Source: a virus
Direction: 5' to 3' (one strand)
DNA length: 56,718 nucleotides
IMG/VR virus record: IMGVR_UViG_3300044684_000179
Span: 1-56,718 of that record
Shown here: piece after piece, positions 47,525 to 55,449 of the stretch
How positions within the stretch are numbered: the first letter of the stretch is position 1
Layout of the letters: every line of letters starts with the position of its first letter
Made by a program: the position numbers and the translations under genes
Notes under the pieces: generated by a model
Told to the model about the DNA's origin: nothing
Databases searched by the model: none
The model's input: the letters and a program-made list of their open reading frames with translations, nothing else

Positions 47525-49969
47525 ATGCCCGATCCTCAAGGCGGCAGCAAGACGGCCATCGACCAAGCCATGATTCAGCACGCGCTGAAGAACGTCAGCT
47601 ACAGCGCCAACATCGACCCAACGCAGGCGTGGATGGGGCCGCTGCGCCCGATTCAGCCGGTGGTGCCTCCGCAACTGGCGGCCAGCGTCATCGCGCGGGC
47701 GCTCGACTACCCGGCCGGCTACAACCTGCGCCAGCGCCCGCGTGCCGGCGAGAACGTCACGTTCGAGCAGATGCGCAACCTCGCCGAGTCGTGCGACGTG
47801 CTGCGACTGGTGATCGAGACGCGCAAGGATCAAATGGAGCTGCAGTCGTTCTCCGTCGTGCCTATGGACGAGCACAGCCGGCCCGACGCGCGCTGCGAAG
47901 AGGTGGAGGCGTTCTTCAAGCTGCCCGACGGCGAGAACACATACGACCAGTGGCAGCGCATGGTGCTCGAAGACCTGTTCGTGCTTGACGCGGTTGCGAT
48001 CTACCCGTGGCTCGCGCAGGACGGCTCGCCATTCCGCTTCGAGCTGATCGCGCCCGAGACCATCAAGCGCGTGATCGACGAGCGTGGACGCACGCCGCTG
48101 CCGCCTGACCCCGCTTACCAGCAGGTGCTCAAGGGTGTGCCGGCCGTGAACTACACCGCCGACGAGCTGATCTATCGCGTGCGCAACAAGCGCTCGCACC
48201 GCATCTACGGCTACTCGCCGGTCGAGCAGATCATCATCACGGTGAACACGGCCATCCGCCGCGCCGTGCATCAGCTCCAGTTCTACACCGAGGGCTCGAC
48301 GCCTGACCTTCTGTTCTCGTGCCCGCCGGACTGGAACATGGATCAGGTGCGCGACTTCAACGACTGGTGGCAGTCGATGTTGCAGGGCAACACGGCTGCG
48401 CGCCGCGCCGGCCTGTTCATCCCCGCCGGCGTGGCGCCGATCAACACGAAGGACGGCGCGCTCACCGACAAGTTCGACGAGTGGCTGGCGCGCATCGTGT
48501 GCTACGCCTTCAGCGTGTCGCCTACGCCTTTTGTGGCGCAGGTGAATCGGGCCACCGCAGAGAGCGCGCAGGAGGCCGCGCTGCTCGAAGGTCTCGCGCC
48601 GATCATGAAGTGGATGAAGGGGCTGCTCGACTTCATCATCTGGAAGTATTTCGGCTACACCGACCTGCAGGTGAAGTGGGACGAGAACCGCAGCATCGAT
48701 CCGGCGGTGCAGTCGGCCACCGACGACCGCGACATCCGCAACGGCTCGAAGACCATCAACGAGGTGCGCCAGACGCGCGGCCTCGATCCGGTGGACGGCG
48801 GCGACAAGCCGCTCATCATCCTGCCCAACGGCCCGGTCGAGCTGGCGACCGCGGTGAAGGTGAACACGCAGAACCTGCTGAACCCGCCGCCACCGCCGAC
48901 GCCGCCCGGCGCGCCGCCTGGTCACGCCGAGCCGCAGCCAGGCGGCCAACAGCCGCAGCAACAGCCGGCGGGCAAGGGCGCACAGCAGCAACAGCCGCAA
49001 GGCCAGACCACGCAGAAGATCGCGAAGGGTGCTGCCCGCCCAAAAGCGCAACCCGCCGTTTCGCCTATTGACCGGGATCGCCCGGCCATCGCGGCGCTGC
49101 GGCGGGTGATGACCAAGACAGTGGCGAAGCGCTTGAGCGGCAGCATCAAGGCCAACGTGATCGCGAGCGCTGTGAAGGCGTATAGCCACCATGCGCAGGG
49201 CAAGCCCCAGGCTGTCGGCAAGACCGTGCGCGCGCCACGCCTGCGGTGCGCCGCCGGCTGCCGGCACGAAGGCTGCGGCGCGAGCCTCATTGCCAAGGCT
49301 GATCCGCCCGACTTCGACACCAGCGGCGACAAACGCATCGCGCAGGCCATCCTTGACCAGCTCGATCTCGGCGCCTTCGACGTGCTCACGCCTGAAGTGC
49401 AGGCCGTCATCGAGCAGGTGCTCAAGGATGCTGGCAGCGAGGCGCTGCAACAGGTCGGCATCGACGACCAGGGCATCACCGACGTGGTGAACCAGAACGC
49501 GGTGGACTACGCAAAGGATCGTGCCGCCGAGCTGGTGAGCCGCATCAGCGATAGCACGCGCGAGATGCTGCGCTCGGACATCGCCCAGGCGCTCGACGAG
49601 GGCTGGAGCAATGACGACCTCGCCGACGCGCTGGCCGACAACTACGGCTTCAGCGACGACCGCGCCGAAACCATCGCGCGCACCGAAACCGCCTACGCCG
49701 ATGTGCAAGGCAACCTCGACGCCTACCGCGAAAGCGGCGTGGTCAGCCTCAAGCAGTGGATCACCGGCGACGGCTGTTGCGACGCCTGCGACGAACTGGA
49801 TGGCGTCACGATTGGGCTCGACGACACCTTCAACGCCGACGGCGACGAGATCGACGGCCCACCATACCACCCGAACTGCCGCTGCGACGTGATCCCGGTG
49901 CTTGCCGACGAGAGCGACGCGGACGCAGCCGACCGGCTCGCCGGCTCGGATGACGACAGCGAAGATTGA
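47525..49969 (+). CDS. Portal protein fused to a MuF-type head morphogenesis domain
   Basis: 814 residues. Residues of about 1-430 are a portal (FEQMRNLAESCDVLRLVIET; AVNYTADELIYRVRNKRSHR; IYGYSPVEQIIITVNTAIRR; FSVSPTPFVAQVNRATAESA). A Pro/Gln-rich linker (PPPPPTPPGAPPGH) and a Cys/His patch (LRCAAGCRHEGCGASL) lead to a C-terminal MuF/SPP1 gp7-like domain (AETIARTETAYADVQGNLDA; WITGDGCCDACDELDG; PPYHPNCRCDVIPV). The two are separate genes in most phages. The portal forms the packaging ring. Confidence 0.9.
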   Translation: MPDPQGGSKTAIDQAMIQHALKNVSYSANIDPTQAWMGPLRPIQPVVPPQLAASVIARALDYPAGYNLRQRPRAGENVTFEQMRNLAESCDVLRLVIETRKDQMELQSFSVVPMDEHSRPDARCEEVEAFFKLPDGENTYDQWQRMVLEDLFVLDAVAIYPWLAQDGSPFRFELIAPETIKRVIDERGRTPLPPDPAYQQVLKGVPAVNYTADELIYRVRNKRSHRIYGYSPVEQIIITVNTAIRRAVHQLQFYTEGSTPDLLFSCPPDWNMDQVRDFNDWWQSMLQGNTAARRAGLFIPAGVAPINTKDGALTDKFDEWLARIVCYAFSVSPTPFVAQVNRATAESAQEAALLEGLAPIMKWMKGLLDFIIWKYFGYTDLQVKWDENRSIDPAVQSATDDRDIRNGSKTINEVRQTRGLDPVDGGDKPLIILPNGPVELATAVKVNTQNLLNPPPPPTPPGAPPGHAEPQPGGQQPQQQPAGKGAQQQQPQGQTTQKIAKGAARPKAQPAVSPIDRDRPAIAALRRVMTKTVAKRLSGSIKANVIASAVKAYSHHAQGKPQAVGKTVRAPRLRCAAGCRHEGCGASLIAKADPPDFDTSGDKRIAQAILDQLDLGAFDVLTPEVQAVIEQVLKDAGSEALQQVGIDDQGITDVVNQNAVDYAKDRAAELVSRISDSTREMLRSDIAQALDEGWSNDDLADALADNYGFSDDRAETIARTETAYADVQGNLDAYRESGVVSLKQWITGDGCCDACDELDGVTIGLDDTFNADGDEIDGPPYHPNCRCDVIPVLADESDADAADRLAGSDDDSED

Positions 49970-49994
49970 CCGCCAACCCTGAAAGGAAAGGATC

Positions 49995-50294
49995 ATGGGA
50001 ATGCACCGTGTCATGCCACCGGCCAACGGCCAAGCGAGCACCACCAGCAAGGTGAACGGCCGCACCTACACCTGCGCCGCGGGCGCCACCATCGACGTGC
50101 CCGACTTCGACGGCGACCAGCTCGAAGCGAACGGCTGGCTCAAGGCCGCAGCCGGCGGCGTGGGTTCGACCGCGCAACGCCCGAGCTACGGCGCAGCCGA
50201 CAAGGGCAAGCAGTTCCACGACTCCACGCTCGGCAAGAACATCGTGTGGGACGGCAAGAACTGGCGCGACCCGACGAACGGCTCGGCGATTTAG
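49995..50294 (+). CDS. Small structural protein sharing a domain with the SGNH protein
   Basis: 99 residues; AAAGGAAAGG before the ATG. KVNGRTYTCAAGATIDVPDF then DGDQLEANGWLKA is the same module as the N-terminus of the following 662-residue protein (ANGRTYTCAQGSSISVPDF). This module may attach proteins to the virion. The rest (STLGKNIVWDGKNWRDPTNG) resembles a tail/decoration tip fragment. Confidence 0.7.
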   Translation: MGMHRVMPPANGQASTTSKVNGRTYTCAAGATIDVPDFDGDQLEANGWLKAAAGGVGSTAQRPSYGAADKGKQFHDSTLGKNIVWDGKNWRDPTNGSAI

Positions 50295-50330
50295 GCTGCA
50301 CGCCGAAGCGCCAAGCCACGCCTGCAGCAA

Positions 50331-50345
50331 CTACCGAAAGGGTAG
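50331..50345 (+). promoter_or_regulatory. CTACC-N5-GGTAG palindrome (site 12)
   Basis: CTACCGAAAGGGTAG with arms extended to CAACTACC/GGTAGTTG (50328-50348), 38 bases before the SGNH hydrolase gene. Confidence 0.6.
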
Positions 50346-50383
50346 TTGTGCGGGCACAATCACATGCAAGGGACTGCTGACCG

Positions 50384-52372
50384 ATGACGAACATTCGACT
50401 CACCCCGCCATCCGGCATCACCTCGATGCAGGCCAACGGCCGCACCTACACCTGCGCGCAGGGCTCTTCCATCTCCGTGCCGGACTTCGATGCGGCCGTG
50501 CTGATGTCCAACGGCTGGACTGTCGTGAACGCATCGCTGCTCACGGTCCTCGCGGCCAACGTGCCATCGACGGCCTACCAGGGCGCGGGCGTGGTGCTGC
50601 AGGACGAGAACGGCGTTGTGTACTCGTGGAGCGGTTCGGTGTACGAGCCGGCCTCCATCAGTGCGAACAACACGCCGCCGATGCTGCCTGTTGGCAGCCG
50701 CCGCCTGCCCATTGCGCTGGCGAACGTGCTGCAGCAGCCCGGCTACGTGAACCGGGCCGGCGTGGCGGGCGACAGCATCAGCTCGGGCATCACCGCCGCA
50801 CCGGTGCACGCGAACCACGCGGGCATCACAGAAAGCCTTGTCGCGTCCAACGGCGGTCTGAACGGCGCTCTGTGCTCGACCTGCGTGCTGTTCACTGGCG
50901 CTGTGCGCACGTGCGCAACTGGCAACGGCACGCTCACCTACAACCCGACGACGAACACGCTCACCTGGGCAGCCAATGGCGACACCGCCGGCACGCCTGT
51001 GGTGTGCGACCGCACGAAGCCGGTGAAGCTGTCCTCGGGCACGCCGGGCAATGAAATCTACGTGACGATTCGGCCGAAGCTCGGCACGGCCAACAAGCTG
51101 CCGGGTGTTCTTACCACCGACACGAGCATCAACGTCGGCGCCGTCGGGAACGGCTACTTCCCCGTGCTGCACTCGGTTGCCGCCTGCTATGCGGACTGGC
51201 TGCGCGCAGACCTGCATGGCAGCTACGAGATCGTGGGCAAATGGGCCGAGAGCGGCAACTGCACGAACAACATCGTTGACCAGCTCCCCGAGATCGTGGC
51301 ATCCGGCATCGATGAGCTGTTCCTCATGGTTGGCACGAACGACCCAGGCAACGGCCTCACGACAGCGCAGACGCAGGCGAATTTCCAGACGATCTTCCAG
51401 ACGCTGAACAACGCCGGCATCAAGGTCTCGGTCATCTCGATCACTCCGCGCGGCGATGCGGCGAACCAGTCCTACATCCTCGGCATGAACCGCTGGCTGT
51501 CAGAGTATTGCCAAGACCCGACGAACCCGCGCCACTTGCTGCAGTACATCGACCTGTACCAGCAGCTTTGCAGCTCGACGGTTGCCTATGCGAGCGGCGC
51601 GCCTTACGACATCAACACCGCGATGTTCCGGGCCGACGATCTGCACCCGGGTGACCTCGGCGGCATGACCATTTCTGCCGGCATCGCGGCAGTGAAGAAG
51701 GACAAAACGTTGCCGGTGCGCTATGAGCATCCGAACCAGCTCTACGACGCAACGAACAACCCCTACGGCAATCTCATCACCAACCCGCAGATGCTGGTGG
51801 GCAGCACGCGCCCCGGCACGGTGGCGGGCGGCAAGACGCCAGGGACCGGCACCATCAACGGTACGGTGCCTGACGACTACACGGTCTGGAACCAGTCAGG
51901 AAGCAACGTCGTTACGGTCAGCTCGCCGTCGCGCTCGTCCATCGACGCGAGCGACACGACGCCGGGCAACTGGTGTCAGCTCGCGTTCTCGACGACCTTC
52001 GGTGGCGTCACCACGCTGTACATCCCGTTCACGCTCGCGAACATCGCGCTGCTGGCGCTCTACGAGTTCGGCTTCGACTTCGCGGTGGACAACCCGAGCC
52101 TGCTCACACGCTTCGACGCGCAGCTCATGTTCAACGGCGCCGACCGCATCTCGTGCGGCCAATACAACGGGGAGAACTGGAGCGTCGGCGCCGCGCCCAC
52201 CACGTTCACCCGCCGTTTCTGGAAGTCACCGCGCTGGATGACGCCTTCGAGCTGGGCCTGGGCAGGCCAAGGCGGCAACCCGACACCCACGCAGTTGCGC
52301 GTGAACATCAACCCGAGCGCGGCGTGCAACGTCTACCTCGGCAACTTCTACTTCCGTCGCATTCGGAGCTAA
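50384..52372 (+). CDS. Virion-associated SGNH/GDSL esterase-like protein
   Basis: 662 residues. An N-terminal attachment module (residues 17-45) shared with the 99-residue protein is followed by an SGNH hydrolase: GDSISSG (S131 nucleophile), MVGTNDPGNG (about 315-324, N319) and DDLHPGD (D418, H421). About 185 residues lie between blocks I and III, an insertion. The C-terminal 200 residues (STTFGGVTTLYIPFTLANIA; VDNPSLLTRFDAQLMFNGAD) look like a jelly-roll carbohydrate-binding domain. It probably deacetylates host surface polysaccharide. Confidence 0.8.
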   Translation: MTNIRLTPPSGITSMQANGRTYTCAQGSSISVPDFDAAVLMSNGWTVVNASLLTVLAANVPSTAYQGAGVVLQDENGVVYSWSGSVYEPASISANNTPPMLPVGSRRLPIALANVLQQPGYVNRAGVAGDSISSGITAAPVHANHAGITESLVASNGGLNGALCSTCVLFTGAVRTCATGNGTLTYNPTTNTLTWAANGDTAGTPVVCDRTKPVKLSSGTPGNEIYVTIRPKLGTANKLPGVLTTDTSINVGAVGNGYFPVLHSVAACYADWLRADLHGSYEIVGKWAESGNCTNNIVDQLPEIVASGIDELFLMVGTNDPGNGLTTAQTQANFQTIFQTLNNAGIKVSVISITPRGDAANQSYILGMNRWLSEYCQDPTNPRHLLQYIDLYQQLCSSTVAYASGAPYDINTAMFRADDLHPGDLGGMTISAGIAAVKKDKTLPVRYEHPNQLYDATNNPYGNLITNPQMLVGSTRPGTVAGGKTPGTGTINGTVPDDYTVWNQSGSNVVTVSSPSRSSIDASDTTPGNWCQLAFSTTFGGVTTLYIPFTLANIALLALYEFGFDFAVDNPSLLTRFDAQLMFNGADRISCGQYNGENWSVGAAPTTFTRRFWKSPRWMTPSSWAWAGQGGNPTPTQLRVNINPSAACNVYLGNFYFRRIRS

Positions 52373-52375
52373 CCC

Positions 52376-53578
52376 ATGATCCCAGCCACCCCGAAGATCG
52401 CTGCGCTCGACTACACCCGCGACCTGTCGCCTGCGCGACAGGCGTTGCTCGCGCGCTTCCCCTTCGTCATCTTCGATTTCGTGCTTGCGCAGCTCGGCCC
52501 GAGCGGCATCGGTGCCACGCTCACGTTCCTGCAGGCGCTGCGCAATGCCGGCGCAAAGGTCGCGCAGTACGTTGTGCTCAACGAATGGCCCGACCCGCTC
52601 ACCGCCACGAGCGAGCAGTACAGCTACTGGCAACAGCTCTGCGCGCAGAGCTGGTGGGTGCAGCAGGCAGGCGGCGGCAAGACCGCAAGCACCACGCAAG
52701 CCGGCTCGAACCTCATCAACGTCACGCGCGAGACGATGCCGGACAGCCAGGGGCGCCACGTGCCGCAAGCCAAGGCGGCCTGGGACTTCGCGACCTACCT
52801 GCAGCAGCTCTTCGGCCACATCGACATGCTGTTCGTGGACAACTCGATGTTCCAGCCGCGCGCCGCGGCGGATTGGAATTGCGACGGGGTGAACGAGACG
52901 CCGCAGCAGGCCGCTGCGGCGTTCCGCACGGGCTTGGCCGACTACTACACGGCGCTGCAGGCGCTCGTGCCCGGCGTCGGAATCATCGGCAACAGCGACT
53001 GCGACACCAGCACGGCCGGCGGCTATGGCTGCAGCCTCAGCAAGCCCGAGCTGGTGGGCATGGCGCAGGGCGGCTTTTTGGAGGCGGTCGTCGGCAAGAG
53101 CTACAGCCTGGAGGGCTTCGCTGGCGTGGGCGCCGTGCTCAAGTACATCCGCAGCGCCATCAACTCGACGCGCGGCCAGCTCGCGCTCGTCGGCGCCTAC
53201 GCTGATCTGACCTCGCCGGCCGGCATTCAGACCGCGCGCTACGGCCTGTGTATCAGCATGCTCGAAGACGGCTACTACGTGCTCAACGCCGCCACCGGCG
53301 GCGCGCCGCAGTGGCTCGATGAATACGACCAGCGCATCGGCGACCCCGCGGACACGCCGCAGAGCGCCCCGGCCGCCGGATTCAACGGCCTGTTCGCGCG
53401 GCGCTACACGAACGGCTTGGTGCTGGTGAACCCAACGACGGCGGCCATCACGGTGGACCTGTCGGCGCAGAACCTGCGTCGCTTCTCGGGATCGCAAGAC
53501 CCGGTGACGAACAACGGCCAGCGCGCAACCCAGGTGAGCGTGCCGGCGAAGGATGGCCTGCTGCTGCTGGCATGCTAA
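52376..53578 (+). CDS. Putative TIM-barrel glycosidase (GHL15-like)
   Basis: 400 residues. Alternating strands and helices with KIAALDYTRDLSPARQALLA, FVIFDFVLAQLG, AQYVVLNEWPD, GHIDMLFVDNSMFQ and GLFARRYTNGLVLVNPTTAA follow the pattern of the putative glycoside hydrolase GHL15 group, in which FVDN carries a possible catalytic Asp. It begins three bases after the SGNH gene, so the two are coupled and may digest the same polysaccharide. Substrate unknown. Confidence 0.65.
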   Translation: MIPATPKIAALDYTRDLSPARQALLARFPFVIFDFVLAQLGPSGIGATLTFLQALRNAGAKVAQYVVLNEWPDPLTATSEQYSYWQQLCAQSWWVQQAGGGKTASTTQAGSNLINVTRETMPDSQGRHVPQAKAAWDFATYLQQLFGHIDMLFVDNSMFQPRAAADWNCDGVNETPQQAAAAFRTGLADYYTALQALVPGVGIIGNSDCDTSTAGGYGCSLSKPELVGMAQGGFLEAVVGKSYSLEGFAGVGAVLKYIRSAINSTRGQLALVGAYADLTSPAGIQTARYGLCISMLEDGYYVLNAATGGAPQWLDEYDQRIGDPADTPQSAPAAGFNGLFARRYTNGLVLVNPTTAAITVDLSAQNLRRFSGSQDPVTNNGQRATQVSVPAKDGLLLLAC

Positions 53579-53600
53579 TGCCCACCCACTGACTCGGTGC

Positions 53601-53628
53601 GGCAACGGTGGCATCGCCCACTGTTGCC
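53601..53628 (+). other. Hairpin between glycosidase and protease genes
   Basis: GGCAACGGTGG (53601-53611) pairs with CCACTGTTGCC (53618-53628), one G-T pair, loop CATCGC. No T-run; may slow transcription ahead of the next promoter-like sequence (TTATACACT, 53642-53650). Confidence 0.5.
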
Positions 53629-53656
53629 AACAGCCGAATGGTTATACACTCCGCAA

Positions 53657-53671
53657 CTACCAAAAGGATAG
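53657..53671 (+). promoter_or_regulatory. Palindrome site 13, fused to the protease ribosome site
   Basis: CTACCAAAAGGATAG, two bases before ATG 53674; AAAGGA serves as ribosome site. TTATACACT is upstream as a -10-like sequence. Confidence 0.6.
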
Positions 53672-53673
53672 CG

Positions 53674-55302
53674 ATGAGCAAGAACGCCGATCCTCGCTTC
53701 TACGCCGAGATTTCCAAGGTCGATGATGAGCAGCGCATGGTCTACGGCTATGCCTCGACCGTGAGCGCCGACAGCCAAGGCGAGCGCGTCACCAAGGCCG
53801 CGATGGAAGGCGCCATCACCGACTACATGAAGTTCGCCAACATCCGCGAGATGCACCAGCCGTCCGCGGTTGGCATCGCGAAGTCGGCCGAGGTGGACGA
53901 CAAGGGCATCTACATCGCCGCCAAGGTGGTCGATGACGACGCCTGGAAGAAGGTGAAGGAGGGCGTCTACAAGGGCTTCAGCATCGGCGGCAAGTCGATC
54001 AACAAGGTCGATGGCGTCATCAGCGCTATGCGCCTGACCGAAATCAGTCTCGTGGATCGGCCCGCCAATCCCGAGTGCGTCATCGAAGTGTGGAAAGGCG
54101 AAGGCATCGACATGAGCAAGAGCATGCAGGAAGCGCAGCGCGCAGCCGTTCTCGAACTGGCCGATCTGCTGGACAAGGGCGCAGTCGATCCCGCGGCGCT
54201 GCTGGCGTTCGCCAAGGGCGACAAGGGCGCTGCGCTCGCCGCGGCTGCGCCTGCGCCGGTTCCTGCTGGTCAAGCTGTGCCCGCAACGACTACCGAAACG
54301 GTGGCTGTCGAAGTGGCCGCAAAGAACGCCGCCGAAGCGCCAGCTCCTGCGCCCGCAACGGCAGCAGCCGCCGAGCCTCCTGTCGCTGCGCCTGCCGCTG
54401 AGCCTGCTCCGGCGGCTCCGGCGACTGCGGGAGAAGTCGGCAAAGCGGCGCCGACCGGCGACATCAAGAAGGGCATGGCGACCACGGCCCAGCTTGCGCT
54501 GCTGCTCAAGCAGCTCGCCTACCTGACGCAGAACCAGAACGACGAGGCATCGCGCGAGAAGGACAACTCAGCGGTGCCCGGCATGCTGCACGACCTGCTG
54601 GTGCAAGGCGGCAAGGCGCTGGTGGCGATGGCGACCGAAGAGGCTGCCGAGCTGGCGTCGAATGTGGACCCGGGCAACCAAGCCGAGGATCAGACCTACG
54701 TGGCGCCGGCCAGCAGCGTTGCACCATTCGGCTACAGCGACAAGCCGGGCGACATCCTCAAGGCTGTCACCGGCTTGCAGGACACCATCGCCAAGGCGGG
54801 CGCGAAGTTCTCGGCTGACACGAAGGACAAGCTCGCGAAGGCCCACGCCGCGGTGAAGCAGGCCAGCGACCACCTCGACAGCCTGAACTACAAGGGCGGC
54901 GACGACGACTGCAACGATGGCGCCGGCATGGGCAAGGCCGCCACGTCCGAGGCCATCTCGAAGATGGAGAGCCAGCTCGCCGAAGTGACGAAGCAGCGCG
55001 ACGAAGAGATCGCCAAGCGCCAAGCCACCGAGGCGCAACTGTCCGACCTGGGCAAGCAGGTCGAAGACCTGAAGAAGCGCTTCGACAAGCTGCCGGCGGC
55101 GGCGCCGCGCGGTCGCCTGCTCGCCATCGCCAAGGGTGACGACGTAGGCGGCGAGCCGCAAGCGGCGGCACCGGCCTCCGCGCAGCCCGAGCCCATCCGC
55201 AAGGCGGACGGCTCCATCGACCACGAAGCCACCGCGGTGGCGGTGCTCAAGAGCGTGCACGCCACCGGCGGCCGCCCGCTCACCGGCATGCCGCTCCGCT
55301 AA
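53674..55302 (+). CDS. Prohead protease (XkdF-like) fused to scaffold
   Basis: 542 residues; start at the ATG directly after the palindrome. Residues 1-150 are an XkdF-like serine protease: YGYASTVSADSQGERVTKAA, REMHQPSAVGIAKSAEVDDK (H61), VKEGVYKGFSIGGKSI (S103) and LTEISLVDRPANPEC. The remainder is an Ala/Pro-rich linker, a helical region and a coiled coil (MESQLAEVTKQRDEEIAKRQ) typical of scaffold. An internal Met (GIDMSKSMQ, about 147) could allow a separate scaffold product. It cleaves the scaffold during head maturation. Confidence 0.85.
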   Translation: MSKNADPRFYAEISKVDDEQRMVYGYASTVSADSQGERVTKAAMEGAITDYMKFANIREMHQPSAVGIAKSAEVDDKGIYIAAKVVDDDAWKKVKEGVYKGFSIGGKSINKVDGVISAMRLTEISLVDRPANPECVIEVWKGEGIDMSKSMQEAQRAAVLELADLLDKGAVDPAALLAFAKGDKGAALAAAAPAPVPAGQAVPATTTETVAVEVAAKNAAEAPAPAPATAAAAEPPVAAPAAEPAPAAPATAGEVGKAAPTGDIKKGMATTAQLALLLKQLAYLTQNQNDEASREKDNSAVPGMLHDLLVQGGKALVAMATEEAAELASNVDPGNQAEDQTYVAPASSVAPFGYSDKPGDILKAVTGLQDTIAKAGAKFSADTKDKLAKAHAAVKQASDHLDSLNYKGGDDDCNDGAGMGKAATSEAISKMESQLAEVTKQRDEEIAKRQATEAQLSDLGKQVEDLKKRFDKLPAAAPRGRLLAIAKGDDVGGEPQAAAPASAQPEPIRKADGSIDHEATAVAVLKSVHATGGRPLTGMPLR

Positions 55303-55333
55303 ACAGACCTCGACCCCAACCGCAACGCAGCCC

Positions 55334-55347
55334 GGCGCTTCGGCGCC
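55334..55347 (+). other. TTCG tetraloop hairpin before the capsid gene
   Basis: GGCGC-TTCG-GCGCC, a stable tetraloop hairpin 30 bases after the protease stop; it could protect the capsid transcript end or attenuate read-through. Confidence 0.4.
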
Positions 55348-55410
55348 GCCCTCAACCTCAAACCAGACCCCGGCGTCGTGCGCGCATTCCTGAAGTCGCG
55401 CCCTCGTCAA

Positions 55411-55425
55411 CTACCAAAACGGTAG
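55411..55425 (+). promoter_or_regulatory. CTACC-N5-GGTAG palindrome (site 14) before capsid
   Basis: CTACCAAAACGGTAG, 24 bases before the capsid ATG, close to its ribosome site (CGGAGAACC). Confidence 0.6.
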
Positions 55426-55449
55426 CACACACCTTTCGGAGAACCCGAG

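Noticed and set aside
45950-50065. Very long minus-strand open frame (1371 codons)
   Set aside because: It is antisense to terminase and portal genes, whose proteins are clearly recognisable; its product is Arg/His/Val-rich low-complexity sequence typical of shadow frames in high-GC DNA.
54290-54304. CTACC palindrome inside the protease-scaffold gene
   Set aside because: CTACCGAAACGGTGG lacks the last arm match and lies within coding sequence; kept as a possible weak site only.
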